Of a stretch of 64,000 bases of DNA, positions 11,939 to 24,290 are shown in pieces; position 1 is the stretch's first letter; each line of letters opens with the position of its first letter. The DNA comes from Cryptomeria japonica (taxonomy: Eukaryota > Streptophyta > Pinopsida > Cupressales > Cupressaceae), in assembly GCF_030272615.1 (NCBI RefSeq), contig NC_081405.1:315956041-316020040 (forward strand), in the 5' to 3' direction. The notes beneath the pieces are model-generated. The model did no database searches. It worked only from the letters and a program-made list of their open reading frames with translations, and was not told where the DNA came from. A program made the translations under genes and the position numbers.

Positions 11939-13218
11939 ATGGGGGACAGAAGCTACTTCGAGATGGCTAGAGAGGTAGAAGCGAGTAAAAATGAAGTTAA
12001 ATCCCTTAGGGGAAAACTGAAAGCTTCTCAAGTCAAGAGGAGAATGTTAGAAATATTTGACAATAGTTGTTCAGATGAAGCTAATATTGATGCTTTATCA
12101 GAAGAAGTTGAAAATTTGCAGGGTGAGAAACTGTATCTAAGGAGAGAACTAGAAGGTCTCACTATTCGCATGAGTCAGGAACTGGAATCTAGAAGAGCTA
12201 CTGAAGATCTTATCAAGGAAAGAGATCAAGAGATTTTAAAAATCAAACAGGAAAGAGACACCATGCAGGAGGACTTAATAGCTGAAACAAAAGAAAAGGA
12301 GAACTTAAAGCTAGACCTTGAGTTGGCATCATCTCTAAAAGAGAATCTGTCTAAGCATAATGAAGATCTTGTCAATAAGCTTACTAAAGCCAATGAGAAA
12401 TTGGAGAAGTTTGTCAAAAGTTCTACCATGCTGGAAGAAAAAATTCAATCACAGAGAATGAAGGGTGATATCTTTGGACTTGGCTTTCATACAATTGAAA
12501 AAGGTGAATCCTCTGGTACAAAGAGCAACTATCCAAAGAATGAAACTGCTTCTAAAGTCAATAAGACTATGGTAAGAAGGCTTTTAAGCCAGTCTGCTTT
12601 GTTTGTCATAAGCCTGGTCATATTGCAAATGTTTGTAGGAACAAACCTAACAAAAATACAAATTATAATACCAATGTTAGGTATGCATCTAGAAAATTTG
12701 AAGGTCATTACTACACTTGTGGAATGTATGGGCATAGACACATTGAGTGCAGATACAGTGCAAACAATCCTGTACCACACATGAATCCTAGATCAAATGA
12801 TGATCGAGCAAGGAACTTTAATAACCAAATGAACTGGAATTGGCAAAGATCCTATGACAACCGGTTTAGTCCATTCAAAATGGAAAAGGTAACAAATGTT
12901 GTGTGTACCTTTTGCAATAAAATTGGTCATGTGGATATGAACTGCAGAAAAAGAACCAGAAGAGGAAATGTAGGACCCTGGAGATCATCTGGTATGGTCT
13001 GTTACCATTGCAACAAACCGGGGCACCTAGCAAAGTTTTGCAGAACAAGAAACAACAAACCGGTCAACTCTATCTAGCACCAGAAAGGCAAGCAAAAACT
13101 TGATGTTGAGGAAACAAGAGAAGATATGAACCGGACTTGGAAGAAGAAAAGCAAAGAATTGCCTGTAGAAGAAATCATTCCTTCACCTAGTGAAGAGAAT
13201 CCAACACGGGTGACTTAA
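11939..13218 (+). pseudogene. A gag-like coiled-coil protein with four CCHC knuckles
   Basis: I chose the ATG at 11939 (MGDRSYFEM) because D and F start with MGEY at the same place, shortly after the PBS. The first ~200 residues are charged, heptad-rich coiled coil with the family block LRRELEGLTIRMSQELE. A frameshift near 12560-12600 then moves the frame into a run of zinc knuckles: CFVCHKPGHIANVC, one with its first Cys changed (YYTCGMYGHRHIEC), CTFCNKIGHVDMNC and CYHCNKPGHLAKFC. A TAG at 13075 interrupts a conserved tail that ends at 13218. By position and knuckles it should be the RNA-binding structural protein of the particle. It does not resemble the UBN2-type copia gag of element C. 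Confidence 0.8.
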
Positions 13219-13665
13219 GCCTATCTAAAACGGCTAAGGGGAGTGTAAGGGTAAAACATTTCCGGACCCCTTTTGTAAAATAAGCGGGAAAGAATCTTTT
13301 TGAATTTTGAATTTTGGTGACTTTTTGTTGACGTGTTAATTAATCGGTATTTCACTTAAGCGGCGAAATTAGGGTTTGTAACCTAAAATTAACATTTATT
13401 GTAGTTGGTAAAATGGATAAAAAAAAGTTTTACCTTATCATTTTTACCCAACCCTTTTGAAAAGAAATTGAAGTGATTGCAAAGCAGAGCAAGATTGTCT
13501 TGGTGCAAATTGGAAAATTGGTTTGTGATTAAGAGAAATCAAGTTGAATTGGAAGCTGCACAGAAGCGAACGGTAGTGCATTTGAATAGTTCAATCGGGA
13601 AATAGAGCGATGTGCAAGAAATTAGGCATTTCTTTGTACACCGCCTCGAAACTTGTTTATCTACA

Positions 13666-16600
13666 ATGGCATCTATGTCAAAGTTTGTAGAGAGGTTGAT
13701 GATCACTACTGAGCCTGAGGAAGCTCTAAAAGCAGAATAAATTATGTCTTATAATGCATTGTCGCAAGTCCTGAGTGGGGTCGTGATCAAAGGTGATTTG
13801 TCTAGCTATATAGATTGCAAAATTGAATATTTGGGAACTCTTCACATCTATATTCAGCTGAAATCACTCTGTAATAAGGATGGAAAGATTGAAGCTAAAT
13901 ATGCTAGGGTTTTTGAAAAAGGGTTTCACAATGCTGCCTCCTTTCTTGAAGATTTTGTGGAAGATCACATTAGAATAATCTTGAGTCAAGTCAATGGAGA
14001 GAATATGTATCTGGAAAGGACTCACACAATAACCAAGGAAGCTATTAGGGCTGTAACGGGTTATTGCTCAACCGGTAAAGTTTGTGAGTTGAGGAAAATT
14101 TTGAAAGACACTATCTTTAAGCTAACCGGTTCTAACTCTGATAGGCATGCTTTTTCTGTCAACAATATTAGAGACCCTGTGGTGAAACTTGTAGCAATGG
14201 TGATAGGCTACTGAGTATTTTACTCTAGTAGACTTAACAGTGTTCCATCTGCAACAATTCATACAACACATAGTATGATTGTTGAAAATACAGACTATGA
14301 TATATGTGAAGCTATCAGAGTGCAACTATTTCAAAATTTGAAATCCATTGAGAAGGACAATACTCAGAAGTTCAAATTTGGTTAGCTGTTGGTTGGGTTA
14401 TTTTTCTACTTTCAGAACTTTCTACCAGGTATAGGTGACATTGAATGGTCCAAAGAACAACCGGTCAATGCTTAGATCAGAAACAACATTAAGGTTGTGA
14501 AGGATACCTTTTCAACTGCCACCAACAAGTACTTTAATGAATTCTAGAAGAAGATGAGCTTGAGAATGAGGATACATGAAGATGTCGTAAAACACTTTGA
14601 AAAAGACATAGTCTTCACAGTTACCACTGACTTTTTCTTAATGCAAGCAAGAGAACCTAGAGAGGAAGAGATGGAAGATATGAGCTACGAGGTCAATCAT
14701 GACTTACTGGTTGGCTATGCTAATATCATGTTAGCATCGCCTAAAGACAAAAAGAAGGCAAAATTGGACATCTTAGCCGTCCAAGATGCACCTACTGAAA
14801 CCAGTACTGCACCTATAGAAAAAGCTAAAGGAAAGCAAAAGAAAAGTGATGAAAATATCATGTGAAGAAAACTACAAGGGTGACTCAGAGTGTCCTAACT
14901 GAGAAGGAACCATCAGCCAAAATATCTGGGAAGAAGGAGAGTGCACCAAAGAAAAGGAAGAGGAAACTAATTTTGCAACCAGAGTTTGAGGGTACAGATT
15001 CTGAAGAAGAACCTAAGAAGGAGAAGGCAACTGAAAGAACACCTAAGAAGGTAAAAGTAGTGCCAAAGGCAACTACACCATCAGATATTTCCACCTACAA
15101 ACCTGACACAATATTTGAGAGAACAATGAAGTCATTGGGAAGAAACAGGTTTGACAATGTTAAAGAGCATTATGATTCTTTTACTGAAGACGAGCAGAAG
15201 CAAATACTCCAACAGGTAATAACCTTGTTGAATCACTACAATAGATTTCTTTATGATTTAGAGAAAGATATTTCAGTCTCTTTGTATAATACTTTGTTAG
15301 ATAAATGGGAACAAGCCACTCAATTAGAAAAAAAGATTATTGATGAAGTATTTGTACAATATTTTCCCATATTATCATCAGATGGAATTAGTGCTTTAAC
15401 TGAGGAATACAAAGCATATTTTGATTTTAAAATGAGGAGATTGAAACTCCTTAATGGAAAGAGGGTAGTTATTGAGTCAGAAACTCACCAGCTAGCCTGT
15501 GTAATCAAACAAAGGAAAGATAACATCCACTCTGCCAATAAGGATGAAACTACAGATGATGTTTTTCTACCAGAAATGGATGTAGAGGAAATTGTTCAAG
15601 CTGATATTGTCTATCCAACCAAGAAGAAGGATGAATCCATTATTCTTGTTGATGAAGATATTTAGGATACAATAGACCTATCTGGAGACATTAGTGCACC
15701 AGATATGGATCCTCCTACAATCACAGAAGTGCAAAATACATAAGGTGATCAACTGGGTAATCAACTAAAAGAGGTCAGTAAACCGGAAATTGAACAACTA
15801 GAGAAACCCTAATCTCCACCGATCATTGAGATCACTCAAAAGGAGTCTACTGGGGAAGCTGTTACTCAGCAAACATAAGATGCAACAGAGAAAAATACAG
15901 AAAGAGCCATCATTAAGAGTATAACCCTTGAACAGGCAAAGAAAGAACTGCTTGATGATGATGATGAAGACTCTTCAAGTATTTCAGGACCTATCGATAT
16001 GAATACATTGAGCGCATCTAAAATGACGAAGATTGCCAATGTTATGCAATCTAGTGCACACAAGAAGAGGTTGAAAGAACAAAGAATCGAGGTAGAGATA
16101 ATCCAGAATCCAGTAGAAATTTTGTCTAGATTACTACCGGAAACCTCTGTTGCACATCTTCCCACTCCTATCAGCAAACTTGGTCAGTTAGTTGCAGAGG
16201 CATCAGATCAAATCAAACCACTTGAAGATGCTGCTCAAATATTCATTGAGAAGAGCCACAAGAAGGCATATGGAGATAAGCTAGCTAAGCCCACTGAAAC
16301 TGACAAAATGGATTTATCTCATAATGACAGTCTGTTAAAGAAAGCTATCAAATCTAGAGGAAAGTATCTTGCCTCTACCTCCAATATTACTTTCTTTTAT
16401 TCTGATATTTGTAAGAATCAAGTTGAAACTGAGCAGGAAATAGAAAGGTTATGCAAAGTATATGTCCCACTCCAGGACTCCATTCATGTCTTTAATTGGT
16501 CTATAGATGAATTGCATGACAGACCGATCAGGAATGATAATGAGAGAGATAAGAGATTCCAATCTCTAAGAGAGCTCAAGAGTCAGCTCACCTCATAGAT

Positions 16601-16805
16601 TGACATTCTTCAGAGAGCCCACTCCAGTACAGAAGATATTCTTGCTACTCTTGAAACGTGCTCGCTTGACTCAATGGAAGAATTCTATTCTCAGTTGTTT
16701 TCTACCTCAGAGTATATGGATAATATACTAGAATCATGGAAGAATGCTCTATCCTAGATGAAGTAGAACTTCAATAATATTTTCATGAGAATATCCAATG
16801 CATGA
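13666..16805 (+). pseudogene. A ORF2, conserved protein of unknown function
   Basis: About 1,045 codons from the ATG at 13666 (MASMSKFVE) to TGA at 16803. They are broken by stops (first at 13738, then 14212 and others) and one frameshift near 14860. The N-terminal third has the block DHIRIILSQVNGENMYLERT followed by AIRAVTGYCSTG, then a VMIGY-like block and, after more stops, SYEVNHDLLVGYA. A Lys/Glu-rich hinge follows near 14860-15080, then a helical region containing VFVQYFPILSSDG, and a C-terminal helical part ending ESWKNALS. D, E and G carry the same blocks in the same order. I recognise no enzyme motif. An env-like or particle role is possible but unproven. Confidence 0.72.
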
Positions 16806-17083
16806 ATTTGTTTCAAATTGTAATATATGTTGAACTCTTTGATACAGATTTTCCATATATATGTATATATTTTACTTTATCATTTTAGCATTGTTGTCAA
16901 AGGGGGAGTAATAATATGTATGTGTGTTTTTGAAAATTTTGTATTCATGCATGCATTAAGGGGGAGTATTACATTCAAAGGGAGTATGAATATATATATG
17001 TAAATATGTTGTGTATGCACACTTAGCGGTATTGTATTACTCAAAATTTTCTAAGTGTTGCCATCAATGCCAAAGGGGGAGAT
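16806..17083 (+). other. A 3' untranslated region with repeated PPT-like runs and PPT
   Basis: The PPT ccaaagggggagat (17070-17083) abuts the 3' LTR. Two upstream near-copies, aaagggggagta near 16899 and aagggggagta near 16960, look like extra polypurine priming sites, as known in Sire-type copia elements. No ORF. Confidence 0.8.
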
Positions 17084-18175
17084 TGTTGGCTTGATGATGA
17101 TTGTAATGTATTCATCACTTGTTGTCATTGATGAAACACTCTCACATACATATATGATAACATTGACTAATTGTGTAACTCCAATTGGTTTACACTACCA
17201 ACCGGTATGTTTGAGGTCTATCTCTAATCGATACTTTGTGTCAACCGGTATGTGCCTAAGAGATAACTTGTGGTAACACTAAGTCGAGATCAGAATTAGG
17301 ATGAAGATGAAGAAGAAGAACAAGTGGAAGATTCCATGACAATGATTCACTAGTTTTATTCCAACCGGTATTAAATTTCTCTAACCGGTATCCGGTTTTG
17401 TGATGAGTTACCAGCACCGTTTGTTTGGCGGTCATTTTTGTGATGAGTTATGTTTACTTGTCTAGATACACTGCACCTAGGGAATTGTGTTCCTATGGCC
17501 GACATAAGGTTTGTATGTCTATTTAAAGACATTTTAGAGAATCATTTTGATGATGAGAATATATAAAGAGTTGTTATTTGAAAAAGCTTTTGTTGAAAAG
17601 TGATAAGTGTTAAGATGAAGAGCAGTGTTGAATGTACTTAGAAGGATCTGATCAAGCAAGTTTTGTGCTACTTAGAATAGATCAAGCCATTCTTGTTGTT
17701 CTCTAACCATTACAATGGAATCAAATTCTTGGGTAAGCTCTAACAAGCTTGATTGTACAAAGCCTCTAACAAGGTGATCCATTAGTTTGGATTCTCAAAT
17801 CCTCTAGCAATGTTACTCCTAACAGGGTAGTACTCTTAACAGGGTATAAAGCTTCTAATCAAGCTTGGGATCTCTAACAAGATTCACTCCTAGCAGAGCT
17901 CTTTGTAAGACCCTAACCGGTCAATTTTCTATTACTACAGATAGTTAACTTGTGAGTTCCATCTCACCATGGTTTTTACATATTTGGGTTTTCCACGTAT
18001 AAACACTTGTGTTATGGTTGATGTTCAAGTTTATGTGGATGTTGTTATTTGATTTTGCATAACATGTATTTTGTTTAACTGCTTGGTTAAGTTCATCTAC
18101 TGGTTAATGTTTAAAGTAGTGTGTGTTTTGGTGTCATTGATTCACCCCCCCACTCAGTGCTTTTCAAGTCCATAA
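17084..18175 (+). repeat. A 3' LTR
   Basis: It matches 10780-11876 with scattered substitutions and a small deletion near 17728. The terminal base pair has drifted from CA to AA, but the ATTGG duplication fixes the end at 18175. Confidence 0.93.
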
Positions 18176-18180
18176 ATTGG

Positions 18181-18993
18181 ACACTTGAAGGAAGTGTGCC
18201 CAAATTCATTGCATGTGAAACAGCTTCCCATGAAGACTCCTGATCCTCTACCTGATCCAAATCTACCTCCACCTATGTATCCACCCCTTTGATCAGAAAA
18301 TGACTCCTTACCCTTTTCATTGATGCCTTGTCCTTGTCCTTGTCCTTCATTATTAGGTCTGCTGCCCCTTCCTCTATTTGCATTACTTCTGCCACTTCCT
18401 CCATGTCTCTCTTGCTTCCTCTTTACCTTTTATTAAGCCCTTATAGCCAACTGAAAAACACTCCCCAAGTGTCTTTGGTATACTCAAACCAGTCTCATCT
18501 TGCAATTTGTGTCTAAGCCCATTAAGATATGTTGCAACCTTCTCATCCTCATCTTCCAATCCACCTCTTATACTCATCTTGTGGAATTGCTTAGTGTAGG
18601 TCATCACACCCATGTCTTTTTGTTTCAGATTTTGTCTCAACCTCTTTTTTTGAATAGCATAATCAGATGGAAGGAATTGATCCTTCATCATGGCCTTCAT
18701 CCTACTCCATGTGGTGATCTTAGACATCCCTCTTTCCACTCTTTTTGTCTGGACACTACTCCACCATGTTAGAGCAACACCTCTCAACTTTGTCTTGGCA
18801 AACTTCACCTTCTTGTCCTCATTCATGTCTTCATACTCAAAGTAGTTTTCTAGGGCATCAATCCACACCAATACCTCTTCAGTATCCATCTTCCCATGAT
18901 AGATAGGAAAATCAATGGTTGTATTACTGCCACCGCCTTGTATTGCCTTCAATAACCTCAACATCCTTCTCTCTTCAGGGTCTAGTTACCCTT
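18181..18993 (-). pseudogene. B gag, central and C-terminal part with zinc knuckle
   Basis: A typical retrotransposon gag domain in an open stretch at 18964-18383. Blocks include FPIYHGKMDTEEVLVWIDAL, VKFAKTKLRGVALTWW and MKDQFLPSDYAIQKKRLR, matching plant gypsy capsid proteins. After a stop near 18430 a CCHC knuckle, CFTCNEFGHTSFKC, is read at 18222-18181. Its last codon is the first base beyond the A insertion. The upstream part of the same gene continues at 20283, past the solo LTR. Gag builds the particle shell and binds RNA. Confidence 0.88.
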
Positions 18994-20277
18994 TGATGGT
19001 ATGATGAAAGAATAAGTATCCAGTAGAATACTGAGAGGGGGGGTGAATCAGACATATTCATCTCTCAATGCTTCCAGTGATCATGCCATATCATAATAAT
19101 TAAGTAGTTAATCAAATCAACAAATAAGATCATAACCACAAAAGCAATCACCACATGACACAAATATTTATACATGGAAAACTGAAATAGGTAAAAACCA
19201 TAGTGAGATGAGACTCACAAGGATAGCTATTTGCACTCTTCTGAAGTTCACCTTGTTAGGAGCCAAGCCTGTTAGAGCTTTTACAATAAGTCCTGTTAAG
19301 AATTAATTCTAGTTAGGAATCACTTGATTAAGGGATTTACAAATATGGCTTGATGAAAAGTACAATACCCTGTTAGGAGTAACCTCATTGGAGGATTTGA
19401 GAATCCAAACTAATGGACCACCTTGTTAGAGGATTTAGAAAGTAACCAAGCTTATTAGAGCTTACCCAGTTAGGGGATTTCAATTTCTACTGTAATTGTT
19501 AGAAAACAATAAGTTTTCTTTATTTGTCTGAATAGCACAACATCTGCTTGATCAAATCTTTCTTAAGCTTCAATATGCCTTTACTCAAACTTTAGATCCA
19601 TCCACTGGTTAGGCAACCAAACACTCAACTGGTTTCTGCAAATCTTGTCAACTTTTCCAACACTTAACAAAACAATATCATTGACCTTAAATACAAATCA
19701 ACTAGGTTGGTAACACAACAAAAACCTAATTGTCATCATTGAGATTACAAACAAGTCGGTACAATCTTGACCATTAGAAATCATAACAATCTCTTCACAT
19801 TATTCAAGAAAATTCCAACCGCTCCATGATCACTGCTTCATCAAACTTTGTAACTCATCACACACTATGCATTAGATGCAATCCACTTTCTCCTTTCCAA
19901 GATAACAAACTCGCCAAATCAATCTGAACTAATCCTCATACAATGATCACACATGTCTCCATCATTACCACTCAACATTAGATCTTAAACCAACCAACTT
20001 GATCGGTTAGGGTTTAACAGAAAACAACTAGTAGTGGTTACCGGCGACATAATATAGAAAGGTTTAACCCTTTACACCGGTTCAACTTAAAAACTACGAT
20101 ATATTGGTTTACAACATGTTCCTTAAAGTTTATCATACCGGTTCCAAGACAATAGCAATAACAATAATAACATCAACAATATCATGAATATCATTCACCG
20201 ATTCAATTGACATCAATGGTAACATATCATTAATGAAATCTATATGAAAAATTCCAACAATCTAAATAATGCCAACA
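18994..20277 (-). repeat. Solo copia-like LTR inside B gag
   Basis: It begins TGATGGTATGATGAAAG, carries CTGAGAGGGGGGGTGAATCAG 45 bp in, and ends GCCAACA. The TSD CCCTT is at 18989-18993 and 20278-20282. There is no internal region or partner LTR, so it most likely arose by LTR-LTR recombination. Internally it has the GGTAAAAACCATAGTGAGAT box and several ttgttagaggattt phrases, as in A, D and G. The G-run near the plus-strand start gives minus orientation. Confidence 0.9.
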
Positions 20278-20282
20278 CCCTT

Positions 20283-20538
20283 CTCCATTCCCTTCATTCT
20301 AACTCTCATCTGCTCCATCATTTGCTTCAGCATCTTCTTCCTCATTCTCTCTTTGTGGCCCTCTTCTAGATCCTCTCTCCAAGGCTTCCAACCTTGATTG
20401 CAATGCTACATTATCCCTTCTCATTTGTCTCATCTCTCTATCCCTTGTTTCTTCTTGTTCTCTCCTTTCTCTCCTTTCCATCTCCAAGGTCTCTTTCAAC
20501 TCTTGGTTCTCGCTGGCTATTTGTTGTTTAGGAGGCAT
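20283..20538 (-). pseudogene. B gag, N-terminal part
   Basis: I chose the ATG at 20536-20538 (MPPKQQIASE). An upstream in-frame Met at 20592 exists, but MPPK is the usual gag start in this group and lies about 60 bp after the PBS. The segment is a charged coiled coil (QELKETLEMERRERREQEE) followed by an acidic stretch, and meets a stop at 20299. The gene resumes at 18993 once the solo LTR and one CCCTT are removed. Confidence 0.75.
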
Positions 20539-20600
20539 CTTGTATATACCCCAACTAGTGCACAAATTCTCCCTCTTCCTTGCTTCCCTCAAGAACCTAC

Positions 20601-20617
20601 TAGTGGCTCTGATACCA
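20601..20617 (-). other. B primer-binding site (initiator-Met tRNA)
   Basis: The minus strand reads TGGTATCAGAGCCACTA, three bases inside the 5' LTR. It is a full match to the start of the usual plant initiator-Met PBS. Confidence 0.9.
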
Positions 20618-20620
20618 CTT

Positions 20621-22243
20621 TGATGCAGAGGATACTAGTCTACAAACACCCCAATAGGCAATACTTGTTATTTCCACAACTTGACCTTAGAATCCCTCAA
20701 GGTTTTCTAGTCTTCTCCTTCACCAAAGAACTCAAATTTGGGTTACCAAATCAATCAAACAAATTAATCATAACCTAGGGTCTTTACATGCCCCAACCAA
20801 CTTGTCTCAACACTCAAAAATCACCATTTTATTGGTTTACACAAAACCTTCTTACTCGGGTGCAACCTAGGCCTACTTCTAGTAGCCCTTCCAGACAGGT
20901 TTTCCCCACTTAATTAAAATTTCTCCCAAAACACTTACAAAAAAAATTATACTTCCAGATACCCTTTTGGAAGTTGTATGACAAATGTGAAACTCAGATA
21001 TGATTCCTTTGGACAAAATACCCTGGCCAATACCTTCTACACACTGAATAAGCCCAATTATCCCTCTTTTCCAAAGCAAGTACCAACAATTGGTACGACC
21101 ACAAAACCAAACATAAAAATAGTATTAAAAAATGTTCCAAAATAACATATTTTCTAGGTTTCAAGGCAAGAAACACTCATTTGATAGGTTAGATATCAAA
21201 CCCTCCTTTTTAGGCATCCTAACCTAGGGCTCACTCAAACCCACTCTTCCATTCACTTCCAGATTCAACCAAGGGTCATTTAACCTTGTATTAAACCCTA
21301 AAAAACATCTTCCAACATAAAAATACCACCTTGTTAAGCTACTTCTTCTGCTGCTATACTCATACCACCATTTTCATGTTTTTTTTCCTCACAAACGGTC
21401 ACTTGTCTTGATGATCACCTATTCAATCTCTTTTCCCTGCACTCTTGTAATTGGTTTACTTAAAAATAAGTTTATAGGGTCTCATTCCTCAATGAATAGT
21501 AAAGACATAAAGAGGAATGAGCCCTAACTTCTCATTTTGACTCCAAACTAACATAAAATGTGCACCTACAACAGGGTTCTTTTGGATAGTCAAAATAAAT
21601 TATCAAAATAGATTTAAAAACCTTCAATCCATTGCCAATCCTCAAAATGAAAGAATAAAGGAGTCACCTGCGATCCATTGCCAATCCTGAAAATGAAAGA
21701 AACAATCCAAATCAAACAAGTAACTTTCAGATTTTGTATTCAAAAAGAGCAGTCCGTACAATGCAATTGTGATTCCTTTCCCAAACTTGAATATTCTTCT
21801 CCAGGTCTTATAGAATGAGTTATAAACCAATACAAACCTTCCCAAACTGACCATAACCACCTTTCTCTTAACAAACACTTAAATCTCTTATTTGGCTAAC
21901 TAACCATTGGGTTTTGAAATTTGAATTTGACAACACTAGATATAATCCCCTTAATCCAAATTCATCAACACCAAAGGCTTTATTTGAGCCTTATTACATC
22001 AAAATGACTCAACACAACCTAATTAAACTCATTAGGTTTCCTTTGTGCCATTTTTACATATTTAGACTTATTGACCTCTATTAGGTCCATTTGCACTCAA
22101 AATTCATTTCATTCTTCCTACTAAATTCAAATGCCTTAGTAGGATTTATTACATGATTTTTAGGTCATTTAGACCATTGAATCCATGTGCTACACTAAAA
22201 TGGCTTCATGTGCCTCCATGTCATAGGGAGTTCTCCTGCACCA
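20621..22243 (-). repeat. B LTR (5' copy)
   Basis: It begins TGATGCAGAGGAT, ends TGCACCA, and is followed by the TSD AGTGA. It is the partner of 8108-9727. Confidence 0.92.
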
Positions 22244-22248
22244 AGTGA

Positions 22249-23048
22249 TCGTATAGACTAGGGATGAGTTGGGAAGGCCTGGCCGTGTGTGGGGCATTGA
22301 TCTAGCATGATTAAGTCTCCTCATCTATATGTGATGACTACTCAATTCTATGTGACCATCCTTTGAGCTAGGTGATGACACTCCTTTCTCTTTTTTCCCA
22401 TGTATCTATCCCTATAGTTATTAATGATACCTGAAAGAGGATTTTCCTCCCATGTGATTGTGCTTATTGATGGAATCTAGAGGTATCCATATTTGATGTC
22501 CTATCAGTCTTGTGATCTCTTTAGTGATTTGATTTCGAGATTGGTTTATACTTGATGTTTTGGTGTTGTTGCTCCTTGTGGAGTTCTTTCATACTTTTTA
22601 TCATATGGATTGCACTGAGAAATATGCACCTCATTCTATTCATATTGTTGTGGCACTATGTTCTTGGATGAATGTGATGTTCATGTTGAGTGTTACTCCA
22701 TGTTTGTTCTACTAGTGTGAGCCTATTTGCCTCCCTTGCTTGAGTATATGACTATTTGGGTCATGCGACTATCTCCATGAGCATGGTGTGGTTGGGACCT
22801 ACGGGTTCAACATGGTCGGGTGACATTGTCAACCACTGTTGGGGATAGAAGGAGTTGGATTGCGTGTAGTTGAATAGTTCATTCTCCTTCCTCAACACTC
22901 GTTCTTCTCTTTCTCTCATTTCTTGTAGTTTTAATCTATGTAATTTGATGTAAGAATTTTATTCTTTTATTATTTGTATATGGAACACTCCAAGAGGAGA
23001 TGCATGTAATTGTAATATATATTGTAAGAATGGATGTATCTTTATGTG
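22249..23048. other. J internal DNA between B and C; no gene recognised
   Basis: About 800 bp with no ORF of note and no match that I can see elsewhere in the window. T- and G-rich on the plus strand. It continues across C at 30325. Confidence 0.4.
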
Positions 23049-23053
23049 GACCA

Positions 23054-24118
23054 TGTTAGGTCCCGAAGACAACTGAGAGATGGGGGGGGGGGTGAATCAG
23101 TTGTCTAATAAATTCAAACCAAAAAAAACTTAACCAACTTAATGCTTGATACTGGTAAACCAGTCTAATATGCCGATAGACAGTTTTAACAGTTAATTGC
23201 AATACCGGTAAGGATTAATGCATGAAACAAAAAGACAAAGTCATCCACAACACATAACACCAATATTTGTATGTGGAAACCCTGTAAGGGGAAAAACCAT
23301 GGTGGGAAACCTTACTCACAATCAGATGATACTACTGCAGATAGTAAGTGTATACAAATGGGGTCTGCACATACAGAAAGGCCAAGCACCTAGAGCTCAT
23401 TGCTCAATCACAAATTGGAGTCACAATGACTACAATTGGATGGTTAAATCCAATAAGAATGTACTGCTTAAGTTAGCATCTTTCTATGTTGGATTCAGTA
23501 CTGGTATAGTTCTAATATGCTTTCACAAAAACCTTGCTTCAGCTTCAAAAGATGTCTGCGTGTATAGCTTTGCTCAATCTCACATATACCTTCACACAAT
23601 TCCTTTTTGCATTCCACATTTGATCTTACAAATAAGATCTTACATTTATACCATATCCTAAGACCAATTTTAGTAGGTCGGCTCTAAAGGATAATATAAT
23701 AAAATCAATTTACAAATAAATTAATGCCCAATGCAATAACCAATTCAACATGTCGGCTTAATGCATTTACAACAATAATAAGTCATCTCCATAGCGTGCC
23801 ATGGTGATCTGGAAAAGATAAACCTGCCGGTGTGTAACCTGGAACTATTTGCCGGTAACAACAAATATGCAAATACGAATATGCCAATTAACAAACCTTC
23901 AAGACAAAGTGTCCAAATGATGTCTTCAACATAACCATGTGATTTCCATTCCATTCCAAGTGTCGGTGATCATTATATCTTGCTGGTGTACCAGATACCG
24001 GTGATTGTTCATAAGTCATTTGCTTGCCGGTGAATGTTGTTGATTCTCCAAAGTGCTAGAGTTGATAATTGTTAGTAGGTGTTGACATCAATGACAAAAC
24101 CATACCAAAATACCAGCA
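23054..24118 (-). repeat. C LTR (3' copy)
   Basis: TGTTAGGTCC...TACCAGCA. It contains a run of 11 G near 23082-23092, longer than in any other LTR of the window. Confidence 0.94.
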
Positions 24119-24132
24119 ATCTCCCCCTTTGG
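24119..24132 (-). other. C polypurine tract
   Basis: atctccccctttgg on the plus strand gives CCAAAGGGGGAGAT on the element strand, directly beside the 3' LTR. It is identical to the PPTs of A, D, E and G. Confidence 0.9.
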
Positions 24133-24290
24133 CATTGATGGCAACACACGATGGAAAAACCATCAAAGTGCCAAAATAGAAATGTCAAATACCAAAGTAT
24201 AAGTAAACTCTCCCAAAGTATCAATCTCTTCCCTTGAGAGTAACATGTATTTCCTTGTGTTTTTCCATACCAATCTCTCCCCCTTTGACA

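Larger units (their letters stand above)
10780..18175 (+). mobile_element. RT-less LTR element A (gag-like + ORF2), full length
   Basis: LTRs at 10780-11876 and 17084-18175 are flanked by the TSD ATTGG (10775-10779 and 18176-18180). PBS at 11877-11891 and PPT at 17070-17083 are in the expected places. The internal 5.2 kb is fully accounted for by a gag-like gene and a second long gene (ORF2), so no room remains for protease, integrase, RT or RNase H. It inserted directly after the last Cys codon of element B's zinc knuckle. D and E have the same layout. Confidence 0.92.
8108..22243 (-). mobile_element. Gypsy element B carrying only gag and protease, interrupted by A and a solo LTR
   Basis: LTRs at 8108-9727 and 20621-22243 are flanked by the TSD AGTGA at 8103-8107 and 22244-22248. 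The PBS next to the right LTR is complementary to initiator-Met tRNA. A C-run beside the left LTR is the PPT on the minus strand. Without element A (10780-18175) and the solo LTR (18994-20277), the internal region is only about 2.2 kb and holds gag, one zinc knuckle, protease and a short tail. RT, RNase H and integrase are absent. This matches the class of gag-only non-autonomous gypsy elements (TR-GAG type). Confidence 0.9.

Noticed and set aside
10757-17276. Nearly identical small ORFs at 10757-10972 and 17055-17276
   Set aside because: They lie in the two LTRs of A and are duplicated because the LTRs are. They have no start context or domain.
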